From contig NZ_SMGP01000002.1 of NCBI RefSeq assembly GCF_004339745.1, positions 1,736,001-1,800,000 on the forward strand: a stretch of DNA of 64,000 bases, written 5' to 3'. Shown piece after piece: positions 43,253-52,566 of this stretch. Position numbers and translations under genes: made by a program. Numbering within the stretch: the stretch's first letter is position 1; every line of letters starts with the position of its first letter. Under the pieces are notes generated by a model that ran no database searches, was not told the origin of the DNA, and was given only the letters and a program-made list of their open reading frames with translations. Origin of the DNA: Paraburkholderia sp. BL9I2N2 (lineage in GTDB: Bacteria; Pseudomonadota; Gammaproteobacteria; Burkholderiales; Burkholderiaceae).

Positions 43253-43948
43253 ATGTCTTCTGGCAATGTGAGCGCAGTGCTGGTGCACGGCGCATGGGCG
43301 GACGGATCGAGCTGGAGCAAGGTGATCGAGGGTTTGAAGGAACACGGGATCGATGCGGTCGCGGCTCCGCTGCCGCTCACTTCGCTGAGTGAGGATGTGG
43401 CCGCGCTCGACCGGACGCTGGAGCGGATCGAAGGTCCGGTGGTGCTGGCCGGTCATGCGTATGCCGGCGCCGTGATCGGGTCGAGCCGGTCCGAAAAAAT
43501 CGGGGCATTGGTCTACGTCGCCGCGCTGGCCCCGGATGAAGGAGAAACGGTCGGCGACGTGTTCTATCGCGGCGAAGCGCATTCGCTGGCGCCGAAACTC
43601 GCGCCGGATCGACACGGATTGATATGGCTGCCGCAAGAGGCGTTCGCTCAGGCGTTCGCGCAGCATGCGACGCATCAGGAGTTGGCGGTGCTCGCTGCCG
43701 TGCAGCGTCCGATTTCCGTGTCGTGCATCGGCGAAGCGGTCGGGCGTCCGCTGTGGAAAGACCGTCCAAGCTGGTTCCTGGTCGCCGAACAGGACCGGAT
43801 GATCAACCCGGACACCCAGCATTTCATGGCAGCTCGCATGAATGCTCACGTGCGGTCCTATCAGGCCGACCACACGCCGATCGTGACGGCTCCCGACGCG
43901 GTGACGCATGTCATCGCCGAAGCGGTCCAGTCGATTTCCGCTCGCTAA
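43253..43948 (+). CDS. Alpha/beta-hydrolase-fold protein lacking the nucleophile Ser
   Basis: A 231-residue alpha/beta hydrolase of the EstC/salicylate esterase-like type: oxyanion-hole segment VLVHGAWADGSSW (about 9-21) and ADHTPIVTAPDAV with the catalytic His. The nucleophile elbow reads VLAGHAYAGAVIG, with Ala where Ser is normal (GxSxG). So either another residue acts, or it is a non-hydrolytic or lyase-like member. Strong ribosome site GGAG upstream of ATG 43253. First of three genes. Confidence 0.8.
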   Translation: MSSGNVSAVLVHGAWADGSSWSKVIEGLKEHGIDAVAAPLPLTSLSEDVAALDRTLERIEGPVVLAGHAYAGAVIGSSRSEKIGALVYVAALAPDEGETVGDVFYRGEAHSLAPKLAPDRHGLIWLPQEAFAQAFAQHATHQELAVLAAVQRPISVSCIGEAVGRPLWKDRPSWFLVAEQDRMINPDTQHFMAARMNAHVRSYQADHTPIVTAPDAVTHVIAEAVQSISAR

Positions 43949-44041
43949 CGTTATCCGCGAGTTCTGTGCGACCTGCGATACCGAACATCGCACGGCGCCT
44001 TTCGTCACCCGTTTAACTCTGTTTCCCTCAGGAGAGAGACC

Positions 44042-44896
44042 ATGACTTCGATTGCCTATCGTCACGCCGACGTCGACGGCTTCAAGGTGTTCTACCGTGA
44101 AGCCGGCCGCCCCGGCGCCCCAAAGCTGCTGCTCCTGCACGGCTTTCCGAGTTCGAGCCATATGTTTCGGGACCTGATTCCGGAGCTCGCCGACCGTTTC
44201 CATATCGTCGCGCCGGATCTGCCCGGCTTCGGTCAGTCCGACATGCCCAGTCGCGACGATTTTGCTTACACGTTCGACAACATCGCCAACGTCATCGAGC
44301 ATTTCACCGAGGTGATCGGCTTCGACCGTTTTGCGGTCTACGTATTCGACTACGGCGCGCCGACCGGTTTCCGCCTTGCGATCCGGCATCCCGAGCGGAT
44401 CACCGCGATCATTTCGCAGAACGGCAACGCCTACGAAGAAGGATTGAGCGAAGGCTGGAATCCTATCCGCGCGTATTGGCAAGACGCTTCGCCGTCGAAT
44501 CGGGACGCACTTCGCGCACTGCTCACGCACGAAACGACCGTCTGGCAGTACACGCACGGGGTGCCCGACACGGCGTCCGTGTCGCCTGATGGTTACTCGC
44601 TCGACGACTTCTATCTGAGCCGGCAAGGTGCGCACGAAGTACAACTCGACCTGTTCCGCGACTATCAAAGCAACGTCGCGCTGTACCCCGCGTTCCAGCA
44701 ATACTTCCGCACGCATCAGCCGCCCTTGCTCGCCGTGTGGGGCAAAAACGATCCCTTCTTTCTGCCCGCCGGCGCCGACGCATTCCGGCGCGACATCCCG
44801 GGCGCCGTAGTGCGCTTCTTCGATACCGGCCATTTCGCGCTGGAGACGCACGCCACGGAAATCGCCGCGGCCATTTCGGACTTCCTTAACCACTGA
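44042..44896 (+). CDS. Alpha/beta hydrolase with Asp nucleophile (epoxide hydrolase/dehalogenase type)
   Basis: A 284-residue protein. LLLHGFPSSSHMFRDLIPEL (oxyanion hole), nucleophile elbow VYVFDYGAPTGFRLA with Asp in place of Ser (as in haloalkane dehalogenases and epoxide hydrolases), acid in AVWGKNDPFFLPAG and His in FDTGHFALETH. The cap domain covers about 130-215. GGAGAGAGACC precedes ATG 44042. In the same operon as an odd hydrolase and an SDR; together with the HAD dehalogenase nearby this suggests processing of a halogenated or epoxidised compound, which is inference. Confidence 0.88.
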   Translation: MTSIAYRHADVDGFKVFYREAGRPGAPKLLLLHGFPSSSHMFRDLIPELADRFHIVAPDLPGFGQSDMPSRDDFAYTFDNIANVIEHFTEVIGFDRFAVYVFDYGAPTGFRLAIRHPERITAIISQNGNAYEEGLSEGWNPIRAYWQDASPSNRDALRALLTHETTVWQYTHGVPDTASVSPDGYSLDDFYLSRQGAHEVQLDLFRDYQSNVALYPAFQQYFRTHQPPLLAVWGKNDPFFLPAGADAFRRDIPGAVVRFFDTGHFALETHATEIAAAISDFLNH

Positions 44897-44947
44897 GATA
44901 TCCGAAGCACTGAACCGCGCTTCATTCAACCAATCAGGAGAAGCAAC

Positions 44948-45718
44948 ATGTCCAGCAAAGTCGCAATCGTGACGGGCGCAAGCCAGGGTATCGGCCGTTC
45001 CACCGCCATCAGACTGGCGCGGGATTTCGATTCGATCGTGCTCGTGGCGCGCAACCGCGCGAACCTCGACGAGACCGCCGTCGAGGTGAAGAAGGCCGGT
45101 GCCGAAACGCTCGTTATCGACGCCGACCTCTCTGAGCCCGACGTCGCCCGCCAAGTCGTCGACCAGACACTCGCGACGTTCGGGCGGATCGACGCCCTGC
45201 TCAACATTGCAGGCGCAGTCCCGCAGATCGACGTGCTCGAGATGACCGACGAGCAATGGGAGCATGGTCTCGCGCTCAAGCTGCACGGCGCGCGACGGTT
45301 GACGATCGCGGCGTGGCCGGCGCTGAAGGAAAGCTCAGGATCGGTCGTGCTGATGTCCGGGAATTCGGCACTGTTTCCCAAGGCGCCCTATGCGGCCGTG
45401 GGCACGATCAACGCGGCGATCGTGGCGCTCGCGAAAGCGTTCTCGGATCGCGGCATCGCCGACGGCGTGCAGGTCAACAGCGTGCTGCCAGGGCCCGTGA
45501 TGACCGGCCGGCGACGCTCATACCTGGAGCATTGGGCGCCGCTGCACAACATGTCTGTCGAAGAAGCGACGGCAAAGTTTCCCGTTGAAGCCGGTATTGC
45601 GCGTTACGGCACGCCGGAGGAAATTGCCGCGTTGATGGCGTTCGTCGTGTCGCCTGAGGCACGCTGGATGACGGGATCGACCTTACGGATGGACGGTGGA
45701 GAAGTGAAGTCGATTTGA
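44948..45718 (+). CDS. Divergent SDR-family protein
   Basis: A 256-residue Rossmann protein: TGASQGIG cofactor motif (residues 9-16), NIAGA in place of NNAG, and the C-terminal GSTLRMDGGEV typical of SDRs. The catalytic region reads PYAAVGTINAAIVALAKAF: the Tyr is present but the Lys four residues on is Gly. The usual proton relay is thus broken, so activity may differ or rely on another residue. AGGAGAAGCAAC precedes ATG 44948. Last gene of the operon. Confidence 0.83.
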   Translation: MSSKVAIVTGASQGIGRSTAIRLARDFDSIVLVARNRANLDETAVEVKKAGAETLVIDADLSEPDVARQVVDQTLATFGRIDALLNIAGAVPQIDVLEMTDEQWEHGLALKLHGARRLTIAAWPALKESSGSVVLMSGNSALFPKAPYAAVGTINAAIVALAKAFSDRGIADGVQVNSVLPGPVMTGRRRSYLEHWAPLHNMSVEEATAKFPVEAGIARYGTPEEIAALMAFVVSPEARWMTGSTLRMDGGEVKSI

Positions 45719-45828
45719 GTCGCGGGCCGCGATGCTCGCGTGTCGCAGTTTATCTTTCAAGCTGGGCGTAGAACATTGCGTGTGCCGATTCAGTGTCGAA
45801 TGTGTCGAGAGCGCTTTCGACTGTTTCG

Positions 45829-47265
45829 TCATGACTTCTCGCCCGCCCTTCGATGTCCGCTGACATGCGCGCCGGCATCGGGTGACAGCGAAAAGACATC
45901 GGCTATCGCGATCACGCTCAATACCGCCATCATCAGAAACGCGATGGTGAAATCGGCCGGCGCCAATGTTTGCGCATCGTGTCCGTGCCACCACGCCGCG
46001 ATCCGTAACGCAATCGCGCCGGCTGCAACGCCCATGCCCATCGTCATCTGGCCCAGGGTGCTCGACAAGGTGGACGCGCCGCTCATCTGCTGCTTGGGCA
46101 CATCCGCGAAGCCGAGCGTGTTGATCGCGGTGAATTGCAACGACCGCGCGACGCCGCTGACGAATAGCGCAAAGAGGATCCATCCATACGGTGTGGAGGC
46201 CGTTAGCAGACTCATGCTCGCCAGCGTCACCGCGGCGAACGCGCCGTTGTACAGAAGCACCGTGCGAAAGCCGAAGCGCCGCAAGATCTGCGTCGTGACG
46301 AGTTTCGTCGACAGATTGCCGGCGAATACCCCGAGCGTGAGCAAGCCCGACTGAAACGGATTCATGCCGAAGCCGACCTGAAACATCAACGGCAGCAGAA
46401 ACGGCACCGAGCCGATCGCGATCCGGAACAGCGACCCGCCACCGATCGCCACCATGAACGTCTTGATCCGGAACGCCGACAGATCGACCATCGGATGCGC
46501 GCTGCGTCGCAGATGAAACCACGCCGCCGCGCAAGCCGCGAGACCGATTGCCAGAAACAGCAGCGCCGTGCGCCATGACGTGTCGGCGCGGCCGATCGCC
46601 TCCATCGCGTACATCACCGACGTGCCCGCCACGCCGGTCAACACGAAACCCAACATGTCGAACGGACGACGATCCGTGTCGCGTTCCGCGCTGATGAAGC
46701 GCCACGCCAGCGCCACGCCCACGAGTCCGAGCGGCACGTTCAGATAGAAGATCCAGCGCCACGACGAATACGTGGTGATGAACCCGCCCAGCGGCGGTCC
46801 GAGGACTGGCGCGACCAGCCCCGGCCAGGTGATGATCGAGATCGCGCGCATCAGGCCTTCCTTCGGCGTGGCGCGCAGCACGGCGAGTCGTCCGACCGGC
46901 ACCATCATCGCGCCGCCAATGCCTTGCACAATCCGCGCGCCGGTGAATTCGACGAGGTTGTCGGTCAGTCCGCACAGCACTGATGCGGCGGTGAAGATCG
47001 CAAGCGCAGCCGTGAACACCGTGCGCACACCGACCCTGTCGGCAATCCAGCCGCTGATCGGGATGAAGACCGCGAGCGTCAACAGATACGACGTGATGCC
47101 GATGCTCAGTTCGACCGGCGTGATGTGAAACGAATGCGCCATCTGCGGTAGCGCGGTTGCGATGATCGAGCCGTCGAGGTTTTCCATGAACAACGCGGCC
47201 GCGACCAGCGACGTGATCAGAGAGGAAGCGCCGGGGCGTGTGGTGGCGGATGACGAAACCGACAT
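45829..47265 (-). CDS. DHA2-family (EmrB/QacA-like) drug exporter
   Basis: A 478-residue transporter with about fourteen hydrophobic segments. Motif A/D forms: MENLDGSIIATALPQMA (helix 1, with the Asp of motif D1), GWIADRVGVRTVF and GAMMVPVGRLAVLR. Proton-driven export of hydrophobic drugs is the family role. GGAGTGTCAGTCG precedes the start. The C-terminus is a basic cytoplasmic tail. Monocistronic, between convergent and parallel unrelated genes. Confidence 0.9.
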   Translation of the reverse strand: MSVSSSATTRPGASSLITSLVAAALFMENLDGSIIATALPQMAHSFHITPVELSIGITSYLLTLAVFIPISGWIADRVGVRTVFTAALAIFTAASVLCGLTDNLVEFTGARIVQGIGGAMMVPVGRLAVLRATPKEGLMRAISIITWPGLVAPVLGPPLGGFITTYSSWRWIFYLNVPLGLVGVALAWRFISAERDTDRRPFDMLGFVLTGVAGTSVMYAMEAIGRADTSWRTALLFLAIGLAACAAAWFHLRRSAHPMVDLSAFRIKTFMVAIGGGSLFRIAIGSVPFLLPLMFQVGFGMNPFQSGLLTLGVFAGNLSTKLVTTQILRRFGFRTVLLYNGAFAAVTLASMSLLTASTPYGWILFALFVSGVARSLQFTAINTLGFADVPKQQMSGASTLSSTLGQMTMGMGVAAGAIALRIAAWWHGHDAQTLAPADFTIAFLMMAVLSVIAIADVFSLSPDAGAHVSGHRRAGEKS

Positions 47266-47316
47266 CGACTGACACTCCTGAATTGCGGGTGAGGCTGGGG
47301 GGAAGGCTCGTTGACT

Positions 47317-47688
47317 CTAGTCTTCGTACTCGGAGTACTTGCGTGAGTCGCCGCGTACTTTGTCGGCGGGATATTTTTCCCGATTGAGCGCCATCTTTTC
47401 CACCACAGCCTGAAAGAGGTCGACATCCATCTTGTCTGCAAGGCGAACGAGGTACACCAGAACGTCGGCCATCTCATGCCGGATAGCTGTCTGCTTCGCT
47501 TCGTCGAGTTCGCTTTTGTCACCCGAAACAAGCCACTGAAAAGGCTCCAGTAGCTCGCTTGCCTCGACACTCAACGCTGTCGCCAGATTCTTCGGCGTGT
47601 GGAATTGGTCCCAGTCACGCTCGTCGACAAACTCGCGGATGAGTTCGCGCAGTTCCAATAGGTCGTTTCGCAACTCCGTCTTTTTCAC
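47317..47688 (-). CDS. MazG-like nucleotide pyrophosphohydrolase
   Basis: A 123-residue all-alpha NTP pyrophosphohydrolase (MazG/RS21-C6 type). The metal-binding set is VEASELLEPFQW and RHEMADVLVYLVRLADKM (ExxE ... ExxD). GTG 47688 is chosen because GGGAGCAAC stands immediately upstream; the ATG at 47811 would add 41 residues rich in Ser, Pro and Arg. Cleaves abnormal dNTPs or ppGpp-type nucleotides in house-cleaning. Just downstream of the drug exporter promoter region. Confidence 0.88.
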   Translation of the reverse strand: MKKTELRNDLLELRELIREFVDERDWDQFHTPKNLATALSVEASELLEPFQWLVSGDKSELDEAKQTAIRHEMADVLVYLVRLADKMDVDLFQAVVEKMALNREKYPADKVRGDSRKYSEYED

Positions 47689-47839
47689 GTTGCTCCCGTG
47701 CTGCATGCGTGGATCGATCGTCGAGTCCGATAGCATACTTGCAGGAGCCCGTCTCTGCCAGGTTGACGGGGTTGCTTGCGACAGGGGGTGAGCGCAGGGA
47801 ATCTCACTCACTTATCCCACGTTGAGTCAGGCGAAGCAG

Positions 47840-48571
47840 TTAAGGCGCAGCGTCGAAACGCTCCGAATCCTCGCACGCCTGCGATACTGTGTCGTTCGCC
47901 ATCCCGTCCGCCGCAGCCAATTGCAGACTGACCGCCCGCAGCGCTGCGCCGAAGCCGTTAGGCGCGCGCGAATCAAGACGGGCGCTGGTCACCACTCGCG
48001 TTGCGGCGCTCCATGCGACGGATGCCTTTGCGGCAATCAGCGCTTCGACGAATGCCACGTCCTCATTGGATGCGAATGGTCTGAATCCGCCAGCCGCCAC
48101 GTACGCCGCCGCGGACACGCCCAGATTCGCGCCGTGAATATGGCGGTGCCCGTCACGGTCCCGATAAGTCGTCGTGAAGTCCCTGCGGACCGCGGCACCG
48201 TGTCCGGCCCAATTCTCGATACTGATGACTCCGCACACCGCGTCGGTTCGACAGTTAAGCTGCTGCACGAGCCAGTCTTCCGCAACCGTTGTGTCAGCGT
48301 CGCTGAAAGCCAACCACCGGGCGCCCTGCGCCAGCGCTGCCTGTGCACCCATCGCGCGCGCCGCGCCGACGTTGCGCATCTCCACCGATAAGATCCGCGC
48401 GCCCAGCGACGCGGCGATCAGCCCCGTGCCGTCAGTGCAACTGTCCATCACCACAAAAATACGGACTTCCTCGCCCTCGAGATTGGAATGACGGGACGCG
48501 CGAATAATCGACCGGATGCACTGACCGATTAGATGAGCCTCGTTATGGGCTGGGATGACGACGGCAAGCAT
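47840..48571 (-). CDS. Glycosyltransferase family 2
   Basis: A 243-residue GT-A-fold enzyme without membrane segments. N-terminal LAVVIPAHNEAHLIGQC, the metal motif FSDADTTVAEDW (DxD), and GANLGVSAAAYVAAGGFRPF (acceptor loop with catalytic base region) mark GT2. A sugar donor cannot be named. No polysaccharide cluster surrounds it, so it may act on a small metabolite or lipid. GAGAAACC precedes ATG 48571. Confidence 0.88.
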   Translation of the reverse strand: MLAVVIPAHNEAHLIGQCIRSIIRASRHSNLEGEEVRIFVVMDSCTDGTGLIAASLGARILSVEMRNVGAARAMGAQAALAQGARWLAFSDADTTVAEDWLVQQLNCRTDAVCGVISIENWAGHGAAVRRDFTTTYRDRDGHRHIHGANLGVSAAAYVAAGGFRPFASNEDVAFVEALIAAKASVAWSAATRVVTSARLDSRAPNGFGAALRAVSLQLAAADGMANDTVSQACEDSERFDAAP

Positions 48572-48975
48572 GGTTTCTCCATTTTCGCTTCTTGGACCGT
48601 CTTTTCCAGGGGACCGTCACGGGTTACACATCGGATGGGCATCACTTCGTAAAGACCGCTCAGCACGCGCTGTGCCAGTTCGCCGGTACGTGCGTTTCGC
48701 CGCGCCAGTCCCGTCGAACGGTTCCTGCAGGAGCTTCGTAACTATCGACACTGACCCATAGCGTCGACAAAACAGCGCGAAGTGGATTCCTCTTTCCAGC
48801 GCCATGTGCCCGGCGAAATTCATCCCGCTGACACCGACAAAGAGTTCCCTTGCATCGCAAATCGGCAACTGATCGAGTTCAAGGAATGCCGGGAACAGCC
48901 GTTGCGCGGTTCAGATGCATGAACACAAGCCATCTTGCGTTCATTCCTTTTAATCCTTCATGTCACAGGCTAACT
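48572..48975. other. Gap without supported gene
   Basis: About 400 bases. A minus frame at 48617-48868 (83 residues) and plus fragments show no domain and erratic composition. It should contain the promoters of the divergent glycosyltransferase and membrane protein genes. A gene remnant cannot be excluded. Confidence 0.45.
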
Positions 48976-49695
48976 ATGAAACTCCTCACTACCCAGAGCG
49001 GACTACCTCGCGTTTCGTGGGGTTCTGTGATCGCAGGCGTCATCCTCTCGCTGATCGCCTACCTCATCCTCAGTGTGCTCGGCACGGCAATCGGCACGTC
49101 CGCGCTCTCGCCCCTTTCCCGTCCCAATCCTCTGCAAGGATTCGGCTTTGGTTCAGGCGTCTATCTGATCGTGATGACCGTCATCGCCGTCTTCATCGGT
49201 TCCTATTTCGCGGGACGCTGTGCCCCCGTACTCGGTTGGCTTCACGGCCTGCTCGCGTGGGCAGTGATGATTCTCATGGTTGTCTACGGAGCAACGTCGC
49301 TGCTCGGAAGCGCGGTGAGCGCCGCCGGAAGCGTCGCGGCGACCGGCGCAACGGTCGGTGCGGCAGCCGGTCCGTCAGGAACCACTGGCACGATGGCGGG
49401 CGCCTTGACACAACGCGTTCAAGGCGCGGTTGCCTCCGCGACCGCTGAAGCCTCGAGTCCGCAAGCCGAAGCCGATGCACGTCAGGCAGCAGACACCGCA
49501 GCACGCGGCGTAGCACGCGCCTCGTGGTTTTCGTTTGCGGCACTCGTTGTCGGCGCAATCATCTCCATCGTCTCGGGGCACGCCGGATTTCGTCATCAGC
49601 CGCCGTTCGAAGAAGCCGGCGGTGCGTCGACCGATGACGACGCTCTCCTGCGCCGCAACCCGACCCGTGCAATGCCAGGCCGCCCGGTCGCCTGA
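48976..49695 (+). CDS. Integral membrane protein
   Basis: A 239-residue protein with four likely helices: SWGSVIAGVILSLIAYLILSV, VYLIVMTVIAVFIGSYFA, LHGLLAWAVMILMVVYGA and ASWFSFAALVVGAIISIV. Between helices 3 and 4 lies a long Ala/Gly/Thr-rich region (SAAGSVAATGATVGAAAG), and the tail DDDALLRRNPTRAMP is polar. It resembles the small Burkholderia membrane proteins of unknown role annotated only as hypothetical. Start codon is uncertain (ATG 48976 or 48919); neither has a clear ribosome site. Confidence 0.7.
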   Translation: MKLLTTQSGLPRVSWGSVIAGVILSLIAYLILSVLGTAIGTSALSPLSRPNPLQGFGFGSGVYLIVMTVIAVFIGSYFAGRCAPVLGWLHGLLAWAVMILMVVYGATSLLGSAVSAAGSVAATGATVGAAAGPSGTTGTMAGALTQRVQGAVASATAEASSPQAEADARQAADTAARGVARASWFSFAALVVGAIISIVSGHAGFRHQPPFEEAGGASTDDDALLRRNPTRAMPGRPVA

Positions 49696-49901
49696 TTGAT
49701 CCGGCCGAGCCTCCTGACCACGACGCGCAACGAAGCGACAACTTGCCGGATGCGCGCCGCGTTCTCCTCGGAAATGCCCGTTGATCCGCTTGGCCCGACG
49801 CATGCAGGCCAGACCACCGGCGCTGGAATGACGGTTGCTGACTGGCTCAATGCCGGCATGTGCCTGCCCCTTCACTTTCACCCTCACCGAGCCTTCGTCT
49901 T

Positions 49902-50408
49902 ATGCACGCTACTACTTTGAACTACGCTCCCCTCTTTCGCCGCGACACCGATCTTCCAGGCGCATTCGACTGGATGGCCTGCGCCGTGGCCGGCCTGGAG
50001 AAACTTGTCGAATTGAATGTGCAAACCGTAAAGACATCTCTCCGCGAACAGGAGGTGTTAGCCGGAGCGGCACTTTCTTCACGATCATTGAATGAAGTGA
50101 TCGAACTTCAGTCGCAGCAACTGCCTGCCGCGCTGAAAAAGACGTTTGCGTACTGGCGCCACGTTCAGGAGATCGCCGTAGAAACTGGAGGAGGACTCGC
50201 TTCTGTTATGCAAGCGAGTTTTCAAAGTCTTGTGACCACGCTGCAAGCGCCAGTCGACATCGCGACATCGGCCGCTAGTGAGCAGGGCCGTACATCGCGG
50301 CTGCTTTCGACGTATCCGGCGAGAACCACGGCCGGCACGCCAGTTGCGATCGTAGACAGTTCCGGAAGAAAGATTTCTGACAACGAGTCAGGCGGCAGCT
50401 TCCACTAG
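49902..50408 (+). CDS. Phasin-like protein
   Basis: A 168-residue amphipathic helical protein: FDWMACAVAGLEKLVELNVQTVKTSL and LQSQQLPAALKKTFAYWRHVQEIAVE match the phasin (PhaP) layout of granule-coating proteins. Phasins cover polyhydroxybutyrate granules, storage polymers common in this group. The C-terminal 40 residues are polar and disordered. No phaC or phaB gene is near, so it is an orphan copy. Start ATG 49902 (MHATTLN); ATG 49860 in frame would add a Pro/Ser-rich head. Confidence 0.8.
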   Translation: MHATTLNYAPLFRRDTDLPGAFDWMACAVAGLEKLVELNVQTVKTSLREQEVLAGAALSSRSLNEVIELQSQQLPAALKKTFAYWRHVQEIAVETGGGLASVMQASFQSLVTTLQAPVDIATSAASEQGRTSRLLSTYPARTTAGTPVAIVDSSGRKISDNESGGSFH

Positions 50409-50701
50409 GACGTGCTTTGCAGGCATCGGTCGATGCATGGCCGATGCGCAGGCACCGAGAGTTCAAGCATGCGTCCCGCCAGAGATACTTGCTGCGCGAA
50501 CAGCAAGCCACCGTATGCGTGCACACGCCCGTGAGCGCTGGCACTCACTTACTCTCGGGTTCGCAATTGAGCCAGTAATCGCTCTATTAGATTGGCAGCA
50601 CCATTCGGGGTAGAAGAGTCCGTACCTCGCGCGCGGAAGGCTCGCCCGAACGCGTTCATCTCGTCCCGTCCGGCCTTCGCCGATGGTGCGCCGCGCCCGT
50701 C

Positions 50702-52144
50702 TCACTCCATCGTCACGCTAATTTTCATCTTGTCAGCCCCTGGCGTGCCCGATACGGCGATCGTCACACCGCTCCATTTGCCATCGGGCAAATGGAGCGC
50801 GGGCTTGGTTGCCTTGCCGATCGAGCGTTTGGTGCCGTTCGGATACAGGTCCGTCGAGTCACCGCGATTGCCCTGTCCGAAAATCTTCGCGAGATCGCGC
50901 CGGTTGTCGGCCTGCATCAGTTCGATCGCGAGATGCTCTTCGTCGTTGACGTTGTCGATCCGCTCGTCCACCACGTAAATCGCCACGCCCTCATCCGGCG
51001 AAAACGCGTCCTGTCCGCGCCGCCGCCGGTACTCGACGATGATGTACTGCTCCTCGACCATCCGCGCAGCGTTGTTGATATAGACGATACTGCCGCCCTC
51101 AGCCGCGGGTTCGAGGTCAATGTTCTTCGTCGTCTTCGTGACGAGCCTCGGTTCGATCCAGCTATGAAACATGCGCAGCATGCCGTTCGGAAGCACGGGC
51201 GTCAGCCCGTTGTTGCCCCACGAGCCCGCCGCCATCAGACAGTAGTTGCCGAGCCCGTTCGACTGCATCTGCTGAACGCGGCCCGTATCGTAGTAGTCGG
51301 CCCAGCGCGCGGCGAGGTGTCCCCATTCGTGCGCGCATACGCCCATGTTGCAGTCTTCCGGCACCGTCAGATAGGTTTGCACAGTAAGGTTGGGGCCAAC
51401 CTTCACGCCGTCTGGAATAACCCATTTGTGGCTCCATACGTCGTCGCGCGACAAGGTCTGCTCCGCTCCACCGCCCGCATGGATGATGAAGAGCGCCGTG
51501 ACCAGATGCTCGCCGAGCATGTCGTACGGAGAGAAATCGACACCGGCCTGCTGCGCCGCCAGCACGGCATCGCGCGCGATGCCCTGGGCGTTGCGCGGAA
51601 ACGTGCCGTCCATGCCCGAACTGCCGTCCGTGTAAAAGCTCAACGGCTGAGGCAGGCGAAACCAGCCGAACACCTTGCCCTGCACGTCGATGCCCTTTCC
51701 CGCCGCGCCGTCGAAGTTGCTGACCGTGCGGTAGTAATCACGCATGCTGCCGGTGGGAAAGACATGGTCGGCGCTGAACAGCATCTGCTCGAAGAACGCA
51801 GGGCTGCGGTTGACGTCATGGGGGCGATCGGGAAAATCGACCAGCAATACCAGCGTCTGAATGACACCCTTGAGCAGTCGCGGGGGACGGTCGATCAGTT
51901 GCTTGCTGGTGCTCGATGAATGCTGGAGCGCGCCGTCGTCGAGGCCCACGAAATTCTCGCCGCGCCTGCTGCTGCGCCAGACCGAATAGTACTAATCGAA
52001 CGTCATGCTCTTGGGCAGCCTGCGCTTTTCCTTGAGCTCCATGAAACGCGCATAGAGCTGGGCGATTGCATCCGGCGACAGCGGCACGCGACAAAACGCG
52101 TGGGTGCAAACATGATTGCGGATAGGCTTTACAGAGCGGCGCAT
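50702..52144 (-). pseudogene. M6-family metalloprotease interrupted by an amber codon
   Basis: One frame spans 480 codons from ATG 52144, which has a strong GGAGGTGATT ribosome site, to the stop at 50702. TAG at 51994-51992 is codon 51, in the segment PKSMTFD-stop-YYSVWRSS. Translation could restart at GTG 51949, giving 415 residues. The protease core has CAHEWGHLAARWADYYD (HExxH with downstream Asp), GLGNYCLMAAGSWG and RRGQDAFSPDEGVAIYVVDERI, the M6 order. No signal peptide in the complete form (MRRSVKPIRNHVC...). Likely zinc endopeptidase in the original. Confidence 0.82.
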
Positions 52145-52182
52145 GGCAATCACCTCCGTTCATCAGGGTCGAAGACAGGCTC

Positions 52183-52324
52183 TCAGGGATTCACGTCCCC
52201 GAAGCGTTTTTGCATTTCGGTGTCGATCTTCTTGACCGAATGCAGCTTCCCCGGATTGATCTCCAGCCGGTCTGGATCGCTCGTCGGCGCACCAGTTTTC
52301 TTTTTGCTTTCACATTGCTTTCAT
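52183..52324 (-). pseudogene. Possible small-protein remnant upstream of the M6 gene
   Basis: A frame with no start codon encodes ESKKKTGAPTSDPDRLEI and goes on to KRFGDVNP before TGA at 52183-52185. Codon use looks coding. Just upstream ATGAAAGCAATG (start 52324) is in another frame, so a one-base insertion at about 52312 would reconcile them into a protein of about 47 residues. No family recognised. The rest of the gap 52145-52566 shows no gene. Confidence 0.4.
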
Positions 52325-52566
52325 ACGCCTAGCGCGCCTGATTGAATGTTGACTGCCGCACGTTGCAGCGAAATTGATCTCCTGTCTGGCGGGCCGGAAA
52401 ACCCTCATTACAAATTGTCAGGTCAATTTCTATGCTGTGTTGAGAGAATTCCATCTCGATCGAGTGGGCCATCGAGTCCCGTGTCCGTCCGCGCAACTTC
52501 GATTGCGCCGCACAGGTATTGCCCGTTCGAAACACAAAGAACGAATCATTCTTCTGGATCATCGAA

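Noticed and set aside
43187..45286. A 699-residue open frame on the minus strand
   Set aside because: It is antisense to the hydrolase-hydrolase-SDR operon, has no ribosome site or domain, and is explained by high GC codon-position bias.
45683..47275. A 530-residue second frame on minus across the drug exporter
   Set aside because: It overlaps the exporter gene in another frame of the same strand and is His/Arg-rich without domains; the transporter frame is clearly the real one.
48617..48868. An 83-residue minus frame
   Set aside because: It lacks a domain and a ribosome site; a remnant cannot be excluded, but there is nothing to support a gene.
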